Shown: one piece after another, positions 53,113-62,384 of the stretch
Numbering within the stretch: the first letter of the stretch is position 1
How the letters are laid out: every line of letters starts with the position of its first letter
Assembly: GCF_000740795.1 (NCBI RefSeq)
Contig: NZ_JGYG01000005.1
Coordinates: forward strand, 1 to 64,000
Reading direction: 5' to 3'
DNA: 64,000 nucleotides
Source: Haematobacter massiliensis
Lineage (GTDB): Bacteria; Pseudomonadota; Alphaproteobacteria; Rhodobacterales; Rhodobacteraceae
The notes under the pieces: generated by a model
The model's input: only the letters and a program-made list of their open reading frames with translations
Databases searched by the model: none
Told to the model about the DNA's origin: nothing
Translations under genes and position numbers: made by a program

Positions 53113-53299
53113 CGGGCCGATGCAAACCGTTCCGGGGGTGTCCTGAGTCGGAGATCTTCTCCACATCTCTGGATATCGCCCCGGAAACCGTAGCTCTCGA
53201 TCCGTGATCGGGCCGATTTCCGGCATTGTATGTCCGGCTTTTAGGAATCCATTGTTGATGGGGCGCTTTCCCATTGAAGGGGACCATTCGAGCATTTAT

Positions 53300-53317
53300 A
53301 AATCAAGCGATTGATTT
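53300..53317. promoter_or_regulatory. TetR operator candidate, site 1
   Basis: AAATCAA-GCGA-TTGATTT is a perfect 7-bp inverted repeat, 45 bp upstream of the TetR start at 53362. The core CAAGCGATTG recurs with one change upstream of two neighbouring units (54033, 61607). Confidence 0.65.
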
Positions 53318-53361
53318 TGGTACGGGATGTGTCCCCTGCGACCGTCGGAAGGATGCGGATC

Positions 53362-53976
53362 ATGGCGAAACCTGTCAGGCGCCGGGTCGGGCGGCCAAGC
53401 CGTGAGGAGAGGGAGGCCACTGCTCCGGGCTTTGACCGGCGTGAACAGATCGTAGCCGTCTCCGCGGCCCTGTTTGCCGAAAAGGGCTACGACCGGACGT
53501 CCATGCGCGACATTGCGGCGGCGACAGGCATCCTTTCGGGGTCGCTCTATTACTACTTCAGCTCAAAGAAAGCCTTGTTCGTAGAGGTTTTCAATGCAGG
53601 AATGGCTGTATTGACGGCAGGGGCGCGAGCCGCGGCAGCGATGGAGGCCGTCTCGCCCTGGGACCGCCTCGAACGGATCGCCGCCGCGCATTGCCGGGCG
53701 CTACTCGAAAACAGCGGGCTGATGATCATGGTCGTACCGCGTTTTCCCGAGGGAATGGATGAATACCGTGCTGAACTCGTCGCAGGCCGCGATGCTTATG
53801 AAAGCATCATCGCAGAGGCCGTAAAGGCGCTTGATCTGCCGCCTGACATCGACCCGCAGCTATTTCGTCTGCAGTTCCTTGGCGCGCTGAACTGGTCGCA
53901 AAGCTGGTACCGCCAAGGCTTGATGAGCCCGGAGGAGATCGGGATCCATCTGGTCCGAATGCTGCGGCCGAGGTGA
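53362..53976 (+). CDS. TetR family transcriptional regulator
   Basis: About 204 residues from ATG 53362, which has GGAAGG nine bases upstream; ATG 53353 is the alternative, and TTG 53311 lies inside the operator palindrome. The HTH is AVSAALFAEKGYDRTSMRDIAAATGILSGSLYYYF, seen in its parts FAEKGYDRTSMRDIA and GSLYYYFSSKKALF. The basic N-terminal arm (KPVRRRVGRPSREER) is typical of KstR2/PsrA-like regulators of acyl-CoA metabolism. It stands directly before the beta-oxidation genes and probably represses them until an acyl-CoA binds. Confidence 0.9.
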   Translation: MAKPVRRRVGRPSREEREATAPGFDRREQIVAVSAALFAEKGYDRTSMRDIAAATGILSGSLYYYFSSKKALFVEVFNAGMAVLTAGARAAAAMEAVSPWDRLERIAAAHCRALLENSGLMIMVVPRFPEGMDEYRAELVAGRDAYESIIAEAVKALDLPPDIDPQLFRLQFLGALNWSQSWYRQGLMSPEEIGIHLVRMLRPR

Positions 53977-54032
53977 GATAGTCAATCCGAATAACACCTT
54001 ACGCCTGATGGCAGATTTCTCTTTATTTCAAG

Positions 54033-54042
54033 CAAGTGATTG
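54033..54042. promoter_or_regulatory. TetR operator candidate, site 2
   Basis: CAAGTGATTG differs from the core of site 1 (CAAGCGATTG) at one base. It lies 83 bp upstream of the synthetase start at 54126. Confidence 0.5.
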
Positions 54043-54125
54043 GTAGAATAATTGGCAAGGGCAGAGTCGCGGGGAGGCGACTGCCTTTGTGTATGGCCGT
54101 TTCACGGCTCGGGGGGAGGAAAGGC

Positions 54126-55703
54126 ATGCAGCGTTTCGATGCGGTCGATGTCACATTGCCGGAGATCTGGGCGAGCCACGCGCGGCGTGATCCTCAGAAA
54201 CCCGCGCTGGTCTGCGACGGGCAGGGGCTGAGTTGGGGCGATTTCAACGAGTCCATGAACCGGCTGGCCAATGCGCTGATCGGGGCGGAGGTGCGCAAGG
54301 GCGACCGTGTCGCGGTGCTGGTCTCCTCGTCCATTGCGGCCTGTGTGGCGATGTTCGGTGCGGTGAAGTCCGGGGCGGTCATGGTGCCGGTGTCCGGCAT
54401 GCTGACGTCGGATCAGATTCTCACGCTGCTTTCGGATTGCGAGGCCTCCATCGTGATCGCCTCTGCAGACCTTCGTTCTCTCGTCGACGCCATCGCGGAT
54501 CGCCTGCCGATGCTGCGCACGAGCGGACGGATCGGCACCGATTTCGGCGGCGACGGCTGGGTCAAGCTCACGGATTTCTGTGCCGGGGCAAGCGCAGAGG
54601 AGCCACGTGTCGCGCTTCGGGGCGATGACGTGTTCAGCATCATGTACAGCTCGGGCACCACCGGCCTGCCCAACGGGGTCGTGCATACCCATGCCGCACG
54701 GGTCTATTTCTGCCTATCGAACGGGTTCGAGATGCGCTTCGACGGCACCGCGCGGTCGCTTGTCACGACGGCGCTCTACACGGCGGGCACGTGGCTCATG
54801 GTGATGCCGACTCTGTTTGCAGGCGGCACGCTGCATATCCACCGTCAGTTTCGGTCCGATGACTTCCTGGATACGCTGGAGGCGGAGCGGATCACCCACA
54901 CCTTCACCGTGCCGAGCCAGATCCACCTGATCCTCGCGGGCGAGGGTTTTGCGGCGCGTGATCTGTCGGCTCTGAAGATGATGCTGTCGGCGGGATCACC
55001 GCTTCGGCCGGACGTGAAGGAGCACCTGATCGGTTTGATCGGCGCGCGGTTCTTTGAGCTCTACGGCTTCACGGAAGGCTCCTCCACCCTGCTCAGACCG
55101 GAGGATCAACTGCGCAAACCGCTCTCGGTCGGCACGCCGCTGATGGGGCAGGAGATGACCATCGTCGATGGCGAGGGCCGGCGTTGCGGGCCAGACGAAC
55201 CCGGGGAGATCGTCGGTCGCGGGCCTGGCCTGCTGCGGGAATACTACGGCAAGGAAACCGAGACCGAGGCGTCGATCTGGCGGGACGAGGCGGGGCGGAC
55301 CTTCATCCGCTCGGGCGACGTCGGGCGGATCGACGCGGAGGGGTTTCTCTACATCCTGGACCGCAAGAAGGACATGATCATCTCCGGTGGCCTCAACATC
55401 TACCCGACCGATCTGGAGGCCGTGGTGGGCGCGCATCCCGAGGTGCTCGACGTGACGGTGGTGGGGATCGAGCACGAGAAATGGGGGGAGACGCCACTGG
55501 CCCTCGTCGTACTGCGCGATGGCGCCGGGGTGACGGCTGGGGCGTTGCTTGACTGGGCGAATGCGCGGCTTGCCAAGCATCAGCGGCTGTGCCGCGTCGA
55601 CCTGAGGGACGCCTTGCCGCGCAACGCGCTCGGCAAGGTGCTGAAGCGCGAGCTGCGCGACGAATATCGCCGCACCCCGCCCGCCTCCGGCGCGGCGGCG
55701 TGA
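54126..55703 (+). CDS. long/medium-chain acyl-CoA synthetase (FadD-like)
   Basis: 525 residues from ATG 54126 with GGAGG nine bases upstream; an in-frame ATG at 54036 lies within the operator. The ATP loop is MYSSGTTGLPNGVVHTH, in which the usual Lys of GKPKG is Asn. FELYGFTEGSS, IRSGDVGRIDAEGF, ISGGLNIYPTDLE and the C-terminal lysine in LPRNALGKVLKRELR are conserved. It activates a fatty or related acid for the thiolase/FadJ-like genes immediately downstream. Confidence 0.92.
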   Translation: MQRFDAVDVTLPEIWASHARRDPQKPALVCDGQGLSWGDFNESMNRLANALIGAEVRKGDRVAVLVSSSIAACVAMFGAVKSGAVMVPVSGMLTSDQILTLLSDCEASIVIASADLRSLVDAIADRLPMLRTSGRIGTDFGGDGWVKLTDFCAGASAEEPRVALRGDDVFSIMYSSGTTGLPNGVVHTHAARVYFCLSNGFEMRFDGTARSLVTTALYTAGTWLMVMPTLFAGGTLHIHRQFRSDDFLDTLEAERITHTFTVPSQIHLILAGEGFAARDLSALKMMLSAGSPLRPDVKEHLIGLIGARFFELYGFTEGSSTLLRPEDQLRKPLSVGTPLMGQEMTIVDGEGRRCGPDEPGEIVGRGPGLLREYYGKETETEASIWRDEAGRTFIRSGDVGRIDAEGFLYILDRKKDMIISGGLNIYPTDLEAVVGAHPEVLDVTVVGIEHEKWGETPLALVVLRDGAGVTAGALLDWANARLAKHQRLCRVDLRDALPRNALGKVLKRELRDEYRRTPPASGAAA

Positions 55704-55724
55704 GGATCGGCATGGGAGAACGAG

Positions 55725-56933
55725 ATGTCTGAAGCCCTGATCTATGACCATGTCAGGACACCGCGCGGCAAGGGGCGCCCCGATGGCGCGCTGCATGAGA
55801 TCACACCGATCCAGCTCGCCACGCAGGTGCTGGAGGCCGTGCGCGACCGCAACGGCCTCGACACCGCGCTGGTCGAAGACGTGGTGATGGGCGTCGTGTC
55901 GCCGGTGGGCGAGCAGGGCTGCAACATGGCCCGCGTCGCGGCGCTGCAGGCGGGCTATGCCGAGACGGTGACCGGCTTCCAGCTCAACCGCTTCTGCGCG
56001 AGCGGGCTGGAGGCCGTGAACATCGCCGGCGCGCGGGTGAAGTCGGGGGAGGCGGACGCCATTCTGGCCAGCGGCACGGAGTCGATGAGCCGGGTGCCGA
56101 TCTTCTCCGACGGCGGGGCGTGTTACAGCGACCCGCGCACCAACTGGGACACCTGGTACATCCCGCAGGGCATCGGTGCCGACCTGATCGCCACAATGGA
56201 TGGCTACAGCCGGGACGATCTCGACGGCTACGCGGCCAAAAGTCAGGCCCGGGCGGCGCAGGCGTGGCAAGGCGGCTGGTTTGACCGCTCGATCGTGCCG
56301 GTGCGTGACATCCTGGGAGAGACGGTACTGTCGCGCGATGAACACATGCGCCCCGGCACGACCGCCGCCGATCTGGCGCGCCTGAAACCGGCCTTCGCGG
56401 AGAGCGGGCGGCGCGATGGCCTCGACGCCGTGATGCTGCAACGCTACCCGCAGGTGGAGCGGATCGCCCATCTGCACACAGGCGGCAACTCGAGCGGGAT
56501 CGTTGATGGCGCGGCGGCGGTATTGGTGGGCAATGCGGCCTTCGGTGCCGCATCCGGCCTGAAGTCTCGCGCCCGAATTCGGGCGGCGGGCAATATCGGC
56601 AGCGAACCCGCGATCATGCTGACCGGACCTGCACCCGTGTCACGCAAGGTGCTGGCGCGCGCCGGGATGACGGTGGACGACATCGACCTCTTTGAGGTGA
56701 ACGAGGCGTTTGCCAGCGTCGTGCTCCGCTACATGCGCGAGATGGACGTGCCCCATGACCGGGTGAATGTCGCGGGCGGCTCCATCGCCATGGGCCATCC
56801 GCTGGGGGCGACTGGAGCGATGCTCCTTGGCACTGTGCTGGACGAGCTGGAGCGGCGAGACCTCAATACTGCGCTCATCACGCTCTGCGCCGCCGCCGGC
56901 ATGGCGATTGCCATGATCATAGAGCGCGTCTGA
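55725..56933 (+). CDS. acetyl-CoA acyltransferase (thiolase)
   Basis: 402 residues. Degradative thiolase with nucleophilic Cys91 in LNRFCASGLEAVN, His in GGSIAMGHPLGATGA and the second cysteine in TLCAAAGMA; NEAFAS is also conserved. It cleaves 3-ketoacyl-CoA with CoA. It is 21 bp after the synthetase, and its stop overlaps the upstream ATG of the bifunctional gene. Confidence 0.94.
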   Translation: MSEALIYDHVRTPRGKGRPDGALHEITPIQLATQVLEAVRDRNGLDTALVEDVVMGVVSPVGEQGCNMARVAALQAGYAETVTGFQLNRFCASGLEAVNIAGARVKSGEADAILASGTESMSRVPIFSDGGACYSDPRTNWDTWYIPQGIGADLIATMDGYSRDDLDGYAAKSQARAAQAWQGGWFDRSIVPVRDILGETVLSRDEHMRPGTTAADLARLKPAFAESGRRDGLDAVMLQRYPQVERIAHLHTGGNSSGIVDGAAAVLVGNAAFGAASGLKSRARIRAAGNIGSEPAIMLTGPAPVSRKVLARAGMTVDDIDLFEVNEAFASVVLRYMREMDVPHDRVNVAGGSIAMGHPLGATGAMLLGTVLDELERRDLNTALITLCAAAGMAIAMIIERV

Positions 56934-56947
56934 TGCCGGAGGTTTCC

Positions 56948-59095
56948 ATGACGACGATTGACTATACGACCGACGCGGACGGGATCGTTACGCTGACCAT
57001 TGATGTGCCGGGCAGGCCGCTGAACGTGCTGACGCCGGCGTTCCTGGCTGATCTCGGCCGGGCGGTGGATCTGATCGTTGCCGATCCCGCGGTGATCGGC
57101 GCCATCCTGACATCCGGGAAGACCTCCGGCTTCATGGCCGGGGCGGATGTGAAGGAGATACTCGCGCTCCATGATGGCGGGATCACCGCGCCGGGTGCAG
57201 CACGCTGGGCTGTAGACGCGGCGGCTGTTCTGCGCCGGCTGGAGACCTGTCCGAAACCCATTGTGGCGGCGATGAACGGTCTCGCGCTTGGCGGCGGTTA
57301 CGAAGTCGCGCTTGCCTGCCATCGGCGTATCGCGCTCGACACGCCTGCAGTGCGGATCGGGCTGCCTGAGGTCAAGCTCGGCCTGCTGCCAGCCGGGGGC
57401 GGGACACAGCGACTGCCGCGGATGATCGGCATTGAGGCCGCGCTGCCCCTGCTTCTGGAAGGCATGACCCTGACGGCCACGGACGCACTGCGGTCAGGGT
57501 TGGTGGATGATGTCGCGGCCGATCCTGCGGTGCTCATGGACAAGGCACGGGGCTGGTTGCTCACTCGCCCGGCCGCGGTTGCTCCGTGGGATGTGAAGGG
57601 TTTCCGCGTGCCCGGCGGGGCGGGGCCGCTCGCCCCCCACGCGGCGCAGAGCTTCATGGCCGGCACCTCACGTCTGAAGGCCACGCGCCGATGCTATCCC
57701 GCACCCCTTGCGATCCTGTCGGCGGTCTATGAGGGCACGCAGGTGCCGTTCGACACCGGCATGCGGATCGAGGCCAAGTATTTCGGCACGCTGCTGGCGG
57801 ACAAGATCGCAGGCAACCTGATGCGCAGCTTCCTGCGGACGGGCGCGGCGCGGAAGCGAGTGTTCGGCGATCCGGCGCGCGCGCCGCTTGCGGTCCGGCG
57901 GATCGGTGTTCTCGGCGCGGGGATGATGGGCAGCGGCATCGCGAATGCGGCGGTCGGGGCGGGTGTGGAGGTCATGCTCTACGACGCGGATCCCGCCGCC
58001 ACCGCGCGAGGCCTTGCCCATGCGCAAAAGGACCGCGCCCGCGCTGTTGCGCGCGGTAGCCTGACCGAGGCGCAGGCGCAGGCGACACTTGCCCGTATCA
58101 CGCCCACCGAGGATCTTGCAGCTTTCGCAGGCGCCGATCTGATCATTGAGGCGGTCTTTGAGGATCGCGCGGTGAAAGGCGATATCCTGGGCCGCGCGCA
58201 GGCAATGCTGGGTGCTGGCGGGTTTATCGCGTCCAATACCTCCACGCTCGCGATAAGCGGCCTTGCGACGGCTGTGGCTGATCCCGCCCGCTTCATCGGT
58301 CTCCACTTCTTTTCGCCAGTGGAGCGGATGCCGCTGGTGGAGGTGATCGTCGGGGCCGAAACCTCGGCGGAGACGATCGCCGACGCGCTGGCCTTCGTGG
58401 CGAGGCTGAAGAAGACGCCCATCGTCGTGCACGACAGCCCAGGGTTCTACACCAGCCGCGTCTTCTGCACCTATATCGACGAGGCGATGGCGATGCTGGC
58501 GGAGGGCATTTCTCCGGCGCTGATCGAAAACGCCGCGCGGATGGCAGGATTTCCCGCGCCGCCGCTGTCCGTAACCGATGAGGTGTCGCTCGATCTGCAG
58601 GCCCGTGTGATCGGTCAGGCAAAGGCGGATCGGCTCGACGCGAGGTTCCTGCGCGCTCATGCGGAGCCGGTGGTCGCGCGGTTCAACACGCTCGGTCGTC
58701 TCGGCCGGAAGACGGGCGGCGGCTTCTATGACTACGCCGCAGATGGCGGCAAGCAACTCTGGCCCGGCCTTGCGGACCTGTTCCCCCAGGCCGCAGATCA
58801 GCCGACGGCAGAGGCGGTTGGCAAGCGTCTTCTGTACGTCCAGGCACTGGAGAGTGCCCGCTGCCTGGCCGAAGGGGTGATCGATGACGAGGCGACCGGT
58901 GATATCGGCTCCGTGCTGGGCATTGGTTATCCCGCCTGGACGGGCGGGGCGTTGTCGCTGATCTCCACGATCGGTCCGGAGCGCTTTGCCGCAGAATGCG
59001 CAGGGCTCGCGCAATCCTGCGGCGCGCGCTTCTCCCCGGATGATGTCGTGATCGCCGGCGCGGTTGCAGCGGCATCCCGGGCGCGTGCGGCCTGA
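56948..59095 (+). CDS. bifunctional enoyl-CoA hydratase / 3-hydroxyacyl-CoA dehydrogenase (FadB/FadJ-like)
   Basis: 715 residues. The N-terminal crotonase domain has FMAGADVKEI, GGGYEVALACHRR (Glu119) and GLPEVKLGLLPAGGG (Glu141), equivalent to the two catalytic glutamates of FadB. The 3-hydroxyacyl-CoA dehydrogenase domain begins IGVLGAGMMGSGIANAA and has GLHFFSPVERMPLVEVI with the catalytic His. ATG 56948 with GGAGG five bases upstream is preferred; ATG 56933 overlaps the thiolase stop. It performs the middle two steps of beta-oxidation. Confidence 0.93.
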   Translation: MTTIDYTTDADGIVTLTIDVPGRPLNVLTPAFLADLGRAVDLIVADPAVIGAILTSGKTSGFMAGADVKEILALHDGGITAPGAARWAVDAAAVLRRLETCPKPIVAAMNGLALGGGYEVALACHRRIALDTPAVRIGLPEVKLGLLPAGGGTQRLPRMIGIEAALPLLLEGMTLTATDALRSGLVDDVAADPAVLMDKARGWLLTRPAAVAPWDVKGFRVPGGAGPLAPHAAQSFMAGTSRLKATRRCYPAPLAILSAVYEGTQVPFDTGMRIEAKYFGTLLADKIAGNLMRSFLRTGAARKRVFGDPARAPLAVRRIGVLGAGMMGSGIANAAVGAGVEVMLYDADPAATARGLAHAQKDRARAVARGSLTEAQAQATLARITPTEDLAAFAGADLIIEAVFEDRAVKGDILGRAQAMLGAGGFIASNTSTLAISGLATAVADPARFIGLHFFSPVERMPLVEVIVGAETSAETIADALAFVARLKKTPIVVHDSPGFYTSRVFCTYIDEAMAMLAEGISPALIENAARMAGFPAPPLSVTDEVSLDLQARVIGQAKADRLDARFLRAHAEPVVARFNTLGRLGRKTGGGFYDYAADGGKQLWPGLADLFPQAADQPTAEAVGKRLLYVQALESARCLAEGVIDDEATGDIGSVLGIGYPAWTGGALSLISTIGPERFAAECAGLAQSCGARFSPDDVVIAGAVAAASRARAA

Positions 59096-59116
59096 GGCAC
59101 GAACTTATCGAACGGC

Positions 59117-59124
59117 CGATTGAT
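59117..59124. promoter_or_regulatory. weak partial match to the TetR motif before the binding-protein gene
   Basis: CGATTGAT matches eight bases of operator site 1, 63 bp upstream of the start at 59187, but the left half is not conserved. Low confidence. Confidence 0.2.
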
Positions 59125-59186
59125 CAAAATTGAGGATCGGATAGTGTCATCTGGCAGGCGGGGAGGTCTGCCGAGGGAGGAAGAAA

Positions 59187-60392
59187 ATGAAGAAGATCAT
59201 GACTTGTGCGGCAGCCTTGTCCGTCGGGGCTACCATGGCGATGGCAGACATGACGAACGGAGAGATTACCGTCGTCGTTCTGACCGACATGAGCTCCAGC
59301 TACTCCGATACGTCGGGGCGGGGATCGGTGGCAGGGGCGGAGCTGGCGGTGGAGGACTTTGCCCGGGAACATCCCGATATAAAGGTGCGCGTGCTGAATG
59401 CCGACCATCAGAACAAGGCCGATATCGGGGTCCTCAAAGCACGCGAGATGATAGATACCCAAGGTGCCGACGTCTTCGTCGACATCTCCAACTCGGCGGT
59501 GAGCCTTGCCGTGCAGAGCATTGCCCGGGATGCGGACCGCGCGGTGATCCATGTCGGGTCGGCCACGGCGGCGATCTTTGGCGAGGCCTGCTCCCCGACA
59601 GGCGCCATGTGGCTCTATGACACGGATTCGCTGTCAGAGGGACTGGGCCGCGCGATCATCGCCGAAGGCGGTGACAGCTGGTTCTTCATCAGCGCCGACT
59701 ATGCCTTCGGCAAGGCGATGGAAGCCAGCATGACCCGCATCCTGGGCGAGATGGGCGGCACGGTAAAGGGCGCGGTCCGCCATCCCATCAACAACACGGA
59801 CTATTCCTCCTTCGTCCTGCAAGCTCAGGAATCGGGCGCCAAGGTCGTCGGCTTCTTCAACGCCTCCGGGGACACGGTCAACTCCCTCAAGGCGGCGGGC
59901 GAATTCGGCCTGGCGCAGCAGGGTCAGAAGATGGCCGCGCCGCTCTTCTACATCCAGTCGGCCAAGGCGGTCGGCCCGGAACTGGCGCAGGGGCTGCAAT
60001 ACATGGCGGGCTACTATTGGGACCGTGACGAGCCAAGCCGGGCCTTTGCCAAACGCTTCAGCGAGAAGATGGGAGGAGGCGTGCCGTCGGAGGCTCATGC
60101 CGGCACCTATAGCGCGACGCTCCACTACCTGCGCGCCGCGGCCGAGGCCCAGACCGACTCCGGCAAGGCGGTCATGGCCAAGATGAAAGAAATGCCCGTC
60201 GATGATTTCTTCGCCCCGGGTGCGATGGTTCGCGCCGACGGACGGCTCCAGAACGACATGTATCTGGTCGAGGTCAAAAGCCCGTCCGAAATCACCGGCG
60301 AGTGGGATATCCTGAAGGTCATCCGCACCATGCCGGCGAAGGAAATCCTCGTGCCGCTCGAAAAGAGCAAATGCCCGCTCGTCACCAACTGA
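59187..60392 (+). CDS. ABC transporter substrate-binding protein, branched-chain amino acid (LivJ) type
   Basis: 401 residues with a signal peptide ending near MAMA-DM. It is a type I periplasmic binding protein: ITVVVLTDMSSSYSDTSGRG, then ADVFVDISNSAVSLAVQ and DSWFFISADYAFGKAM, as in amide/urea/aromatic-acid binding members. It would catch an organic solute, plausibly the acid consumed by the adjacent beta-oxidation enzymes. No permease or ATPase gene accompanies it in view. GGAGGAAG is well placed before the ATG. Confidence 0.9.
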   Translation: MKKIMTCAAALSVGATMAMADMTNGEITVVVLTDMSSSYSDTSGRGSVAGAELAVEDFAREHPDIKVRVLNADHQNKADIGVLKAREMIDTQGADVFVDISNSAVSLAVQSIARDADRAVIHVGSATAAIFGEACSPTGAMWLYDTDSLSEGLGRAIIAEGGDSWFFISADYAFGKAMEASMTRILGEMGGTVKGAVRHPINNTDYSSFVLQAQESGAKVVGFFNASGDTVNSLKAAGEFGLAQQGQKMAAPLFYIQSAKAVGPELAQGLQYMAGYYWDRDEPSRAFAKRFSEKMGGGVPSEAHAGTYSATLHYLRAAAEAQTDSGKAVMAKMKEMPVDDFFAPGAMVRADGRLQNDMYLVEVKSPSEITGEWDILKVIRTMPAKEILVPLEKSKCPLVTN

Positions 60393-60404
60393 CAGAAGCG
60401 GAGC

Positions 60405-60436
60405 GGAATGGCTGGAGCCGGGTCTCCAGCCATTCC
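60405..60436. terminator. bidirectional hairpin between binding-protein and dehydrogenase genes
   Basis: GGAATGGCTGGAG (60405-60417) and CTCCAGCCATTCC (60424-60436) make a perfect 13-bp stem with a 6-nt loop, between convergent genes ending at 60392 and 60441. No T-run. Confidence 0.75.
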
Positions 60437-60440
60437 CGTA

Positions 60441-61559
60441 TCAAAGCGACCGGGAGATCAGTTCCTTCATGATCTCGTTCGTGCCTCCGTAAATGCGTTG
60501 TACGCGGGCGTCGGCCCACATGTGGGAAATCGGATATTCCACCATGTAGCCGTAGCCGCCGAACATCTGGAGGCAACCGTCGATGATGCTGCCCTGCTTC
60601 TCTGTGAGCCAGAACTTCGCCATGGCTGCCGTCGTGTCGTCGAGGGTGCCGTCCAGCAACCGGCGGATACAGTCGTCCACGAACACGCGGCCTATCCGCG
60701 CCTCCGTCCGATATTCGGCGAGTTGAAAGCGGATCGCCTGATTGTTGAACACCGGCGCACCGAAGACCTTGCGCTCCTTGACATAGGCCGTGGCAAGGTC
60801 GAGCGCCGTTTCCGCCGCCGCGATGGCCTCCACCGCGATGATGAGCCGCTCTCGCGGGAGCTGAGCGCGCAATTGGGCGAAACCTTCGCCCTCCCGGCCA
60901 AGAAGATTTTCCGCTGGAACCTCCGCCGCGGCAAAGAACAATTCGGCGGTGTCCTGGGCATGCCAGCCGATCTTCTTCAGATTTCGCCCCCGGCTGAAGC
61001 CCGGTGTGCCCTCCTCGACCCCGATGAGGGAGAGGCCGCGGGAGCCTTCACCCGGTCCCGTCTTCGCAACGACAAGTATCAGCCCGGCGTTGTGGCCGTT
61101 GGTGATAAAGGTCTTCTGGCCGTCAAGGATATAGCGGTCGCCATCCCGCACCGCCCGTGTCCTTATCGCCTGCAGGTCGGAACCGGTTCCGGGTTCCGTC
61201 ATGGCAACGGCCCCAACCAGTTCGCCGGTTGCCAGCCGGGGCAGCCAGCGCATCTTCTGTTCTTCGGTGCCGTAGTGAAGGATGTAGGGCGCAACGATGC
61301 CATTGTGGAGCGGGATGCCGAAATCGAGGAATCCGATCCGCGCCAGCTCTTCCATGATGACGACCTCATACCGGAAATCGCCGCCTGCACCGCCATATTC
61401 CTCCGGCATGCTCGCGCAGAGCAGCCCCCGCTCACCCGCCTTGCGCCACACCTCACGGGGAACTGACTGCCCGTCCCGCCATTCCTGCATATGAGGCACC
61501 ACCTCTCGCTGCAGAAAACGTTCAAGAGACCGGCGGAATTGCTCGATTTCGTCCGACAT
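60441..61559 (-). CDS. acyl-CoA dehydrogenase (long-chain-type active site)
   Basis: 372 residues, FAD enzyme supplying the first beta-oxidation step. AMTEPGTGSDLQAIRT and the C-terminal YGGTNEIMKELI are family signatures. The usual YEGT glutamate is Gly, and the catalytic base is more likely in LPRERLIIAVEAI, as in LCAD/isovaleryl-type enzymes. It is on the opposite strand from the thiolase block, but a CAAACGATTG motif (61607-61616, read on this strand) links it to the same TetR. Confidence 0.92.
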   Translation of the reverse strand: MSDEIEQFRRSLERFLQREVVPHMQEWRDGQSVPREVWRKAGERGLLCASMPEEYGGAGGDFRYEVVIMEELARIGFLDFGIPLHNGIVAPYILHYGTEEQKMRWLPRLATGELVGAVAMTEPGTGSDLQAIRTRAVRDGDRYILDGQKTFITNGHNAGLILVVAKTGPGEGSRGLSLIGVEEGTPGFSRGRNLKKIGWHAQDTAELFFAAAEVPAENLLGREGEGFAQLRAQLPRERLIIAVEAIAAAETALDLATAYVKERKVFGAPVFNNQAIRFQLAEYRTEARIGRVFVDDCIRRLLDGTLDDTTAAMAKFWLTEKQGSIIDGCLQMFGGYGYMVEYPISHMWADARVQRIYGGTNEIMKELISRSL

Positions 61560-62384
61560 GGTCCTATGCTCCTCCGGCCATGAAACTGTCAGACGAAATT
61601 ATCGGCCAATCGTTTGGTTTGTAAAGTACGCGCTCCCGGTCATTGATCGGAGAGTTCCGACACAGTGCCGCCGAACCGATGCTGTATGGACGGCAGGGAA
61701 GCCCTTCATCCGCTCGGTGAAGAGCATCAGGGTCGCTGCAAGAACCTATCATTCATCGGCCGTCGCGCTGGTGCAACTCAGATGGCGACACGCCGTGCAA
61801 TCTGAGAGATAAAGCCGTAGCCGAGCATGCGGGCGCCGTCCGGCCTTTTCGGATAATGCCTGTCGGAGCGCAGATACCGAAGGATGTTTATCTCGCGCGC
61901 TCCTGTCGGGCAGCGAGAGGGGTCGGCGGCGCCATGCTGATCCAGACATCTTCGCCAGAGGCCTGCGGTCTGCCGAAGGCTCCGGCGACATCTCGCAAGG
62001 GGCGACGTCGGCAAGTTGCAGACCTGCCTGCTCCAGAGAATGCGCAAGAAGGCAGGTCTAGAAACGAACTGTCGATCAACCCGCCGCGCTTTCCCTTGAG
62101 TTAGCCCCTGTCTCGGAAAGGGGCCTTTTCGGCGCGGCAGGTGCGATCTGTCACCTGTCGCATCAGGGAATCACGCGTCATGCCGATTGTCATGCCCTTC
62201 GCCGGGTTGAATGACCTGCGGAGCGACACTGCACAGCAGGCGAGGTCTCCCCGGCGATGGTCGACTCATATAGTGTCTGGCGACAATCTCGACAGTTGGT
62301 CCAGGCTTCAGTCAGCGCCGCAGGCGGTGCAGGTTTCAACGAATCCAGAGCGACTGGTATGCCGCAGCATGTGCTTTCCCGCCG
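61560..62384. other. 825-bp intergenic region
   Basis: It holds the dehydrogenase promoter at its left end. No convincing gene; short minus-strand frames around 61750-62050 have no recognisable product. A small plus-strand hairpin GCCCCT / AGGGGC (62104-62124) followed by CCTTTTC resembles a terminator, but no plus-strand gene precedes it. Confidence 0.5.
61607..61616. promoter_or_regulatory. TetR operator candidate, site 3
   Basis: CAATCGTTTG, the reverse complement of CAAACGATTG, differs from the site 1 core at one base. It lies 47 bp upstream of the dehydrogenase start codon. Confidence 0.45.

Noticed and set aside
53311-53361. TTG and upstream ATG starts for the TetR gene
   Set aside because: TTG 53311 lies inside the operator palindrome; ATG 53362 has a properly spaced GGAAGG.
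61750-62110. Possible transposase remnant in the spacer before the NRPS
   Set aside because: No DDE motif, terminal repeat or recognisable translated segment in any frame.
62104-62130. Small hairpin with T-run on the plus strand
   Set aside because: Only a 6-bp stem and no plus-strand gene upstream for it to terminate.
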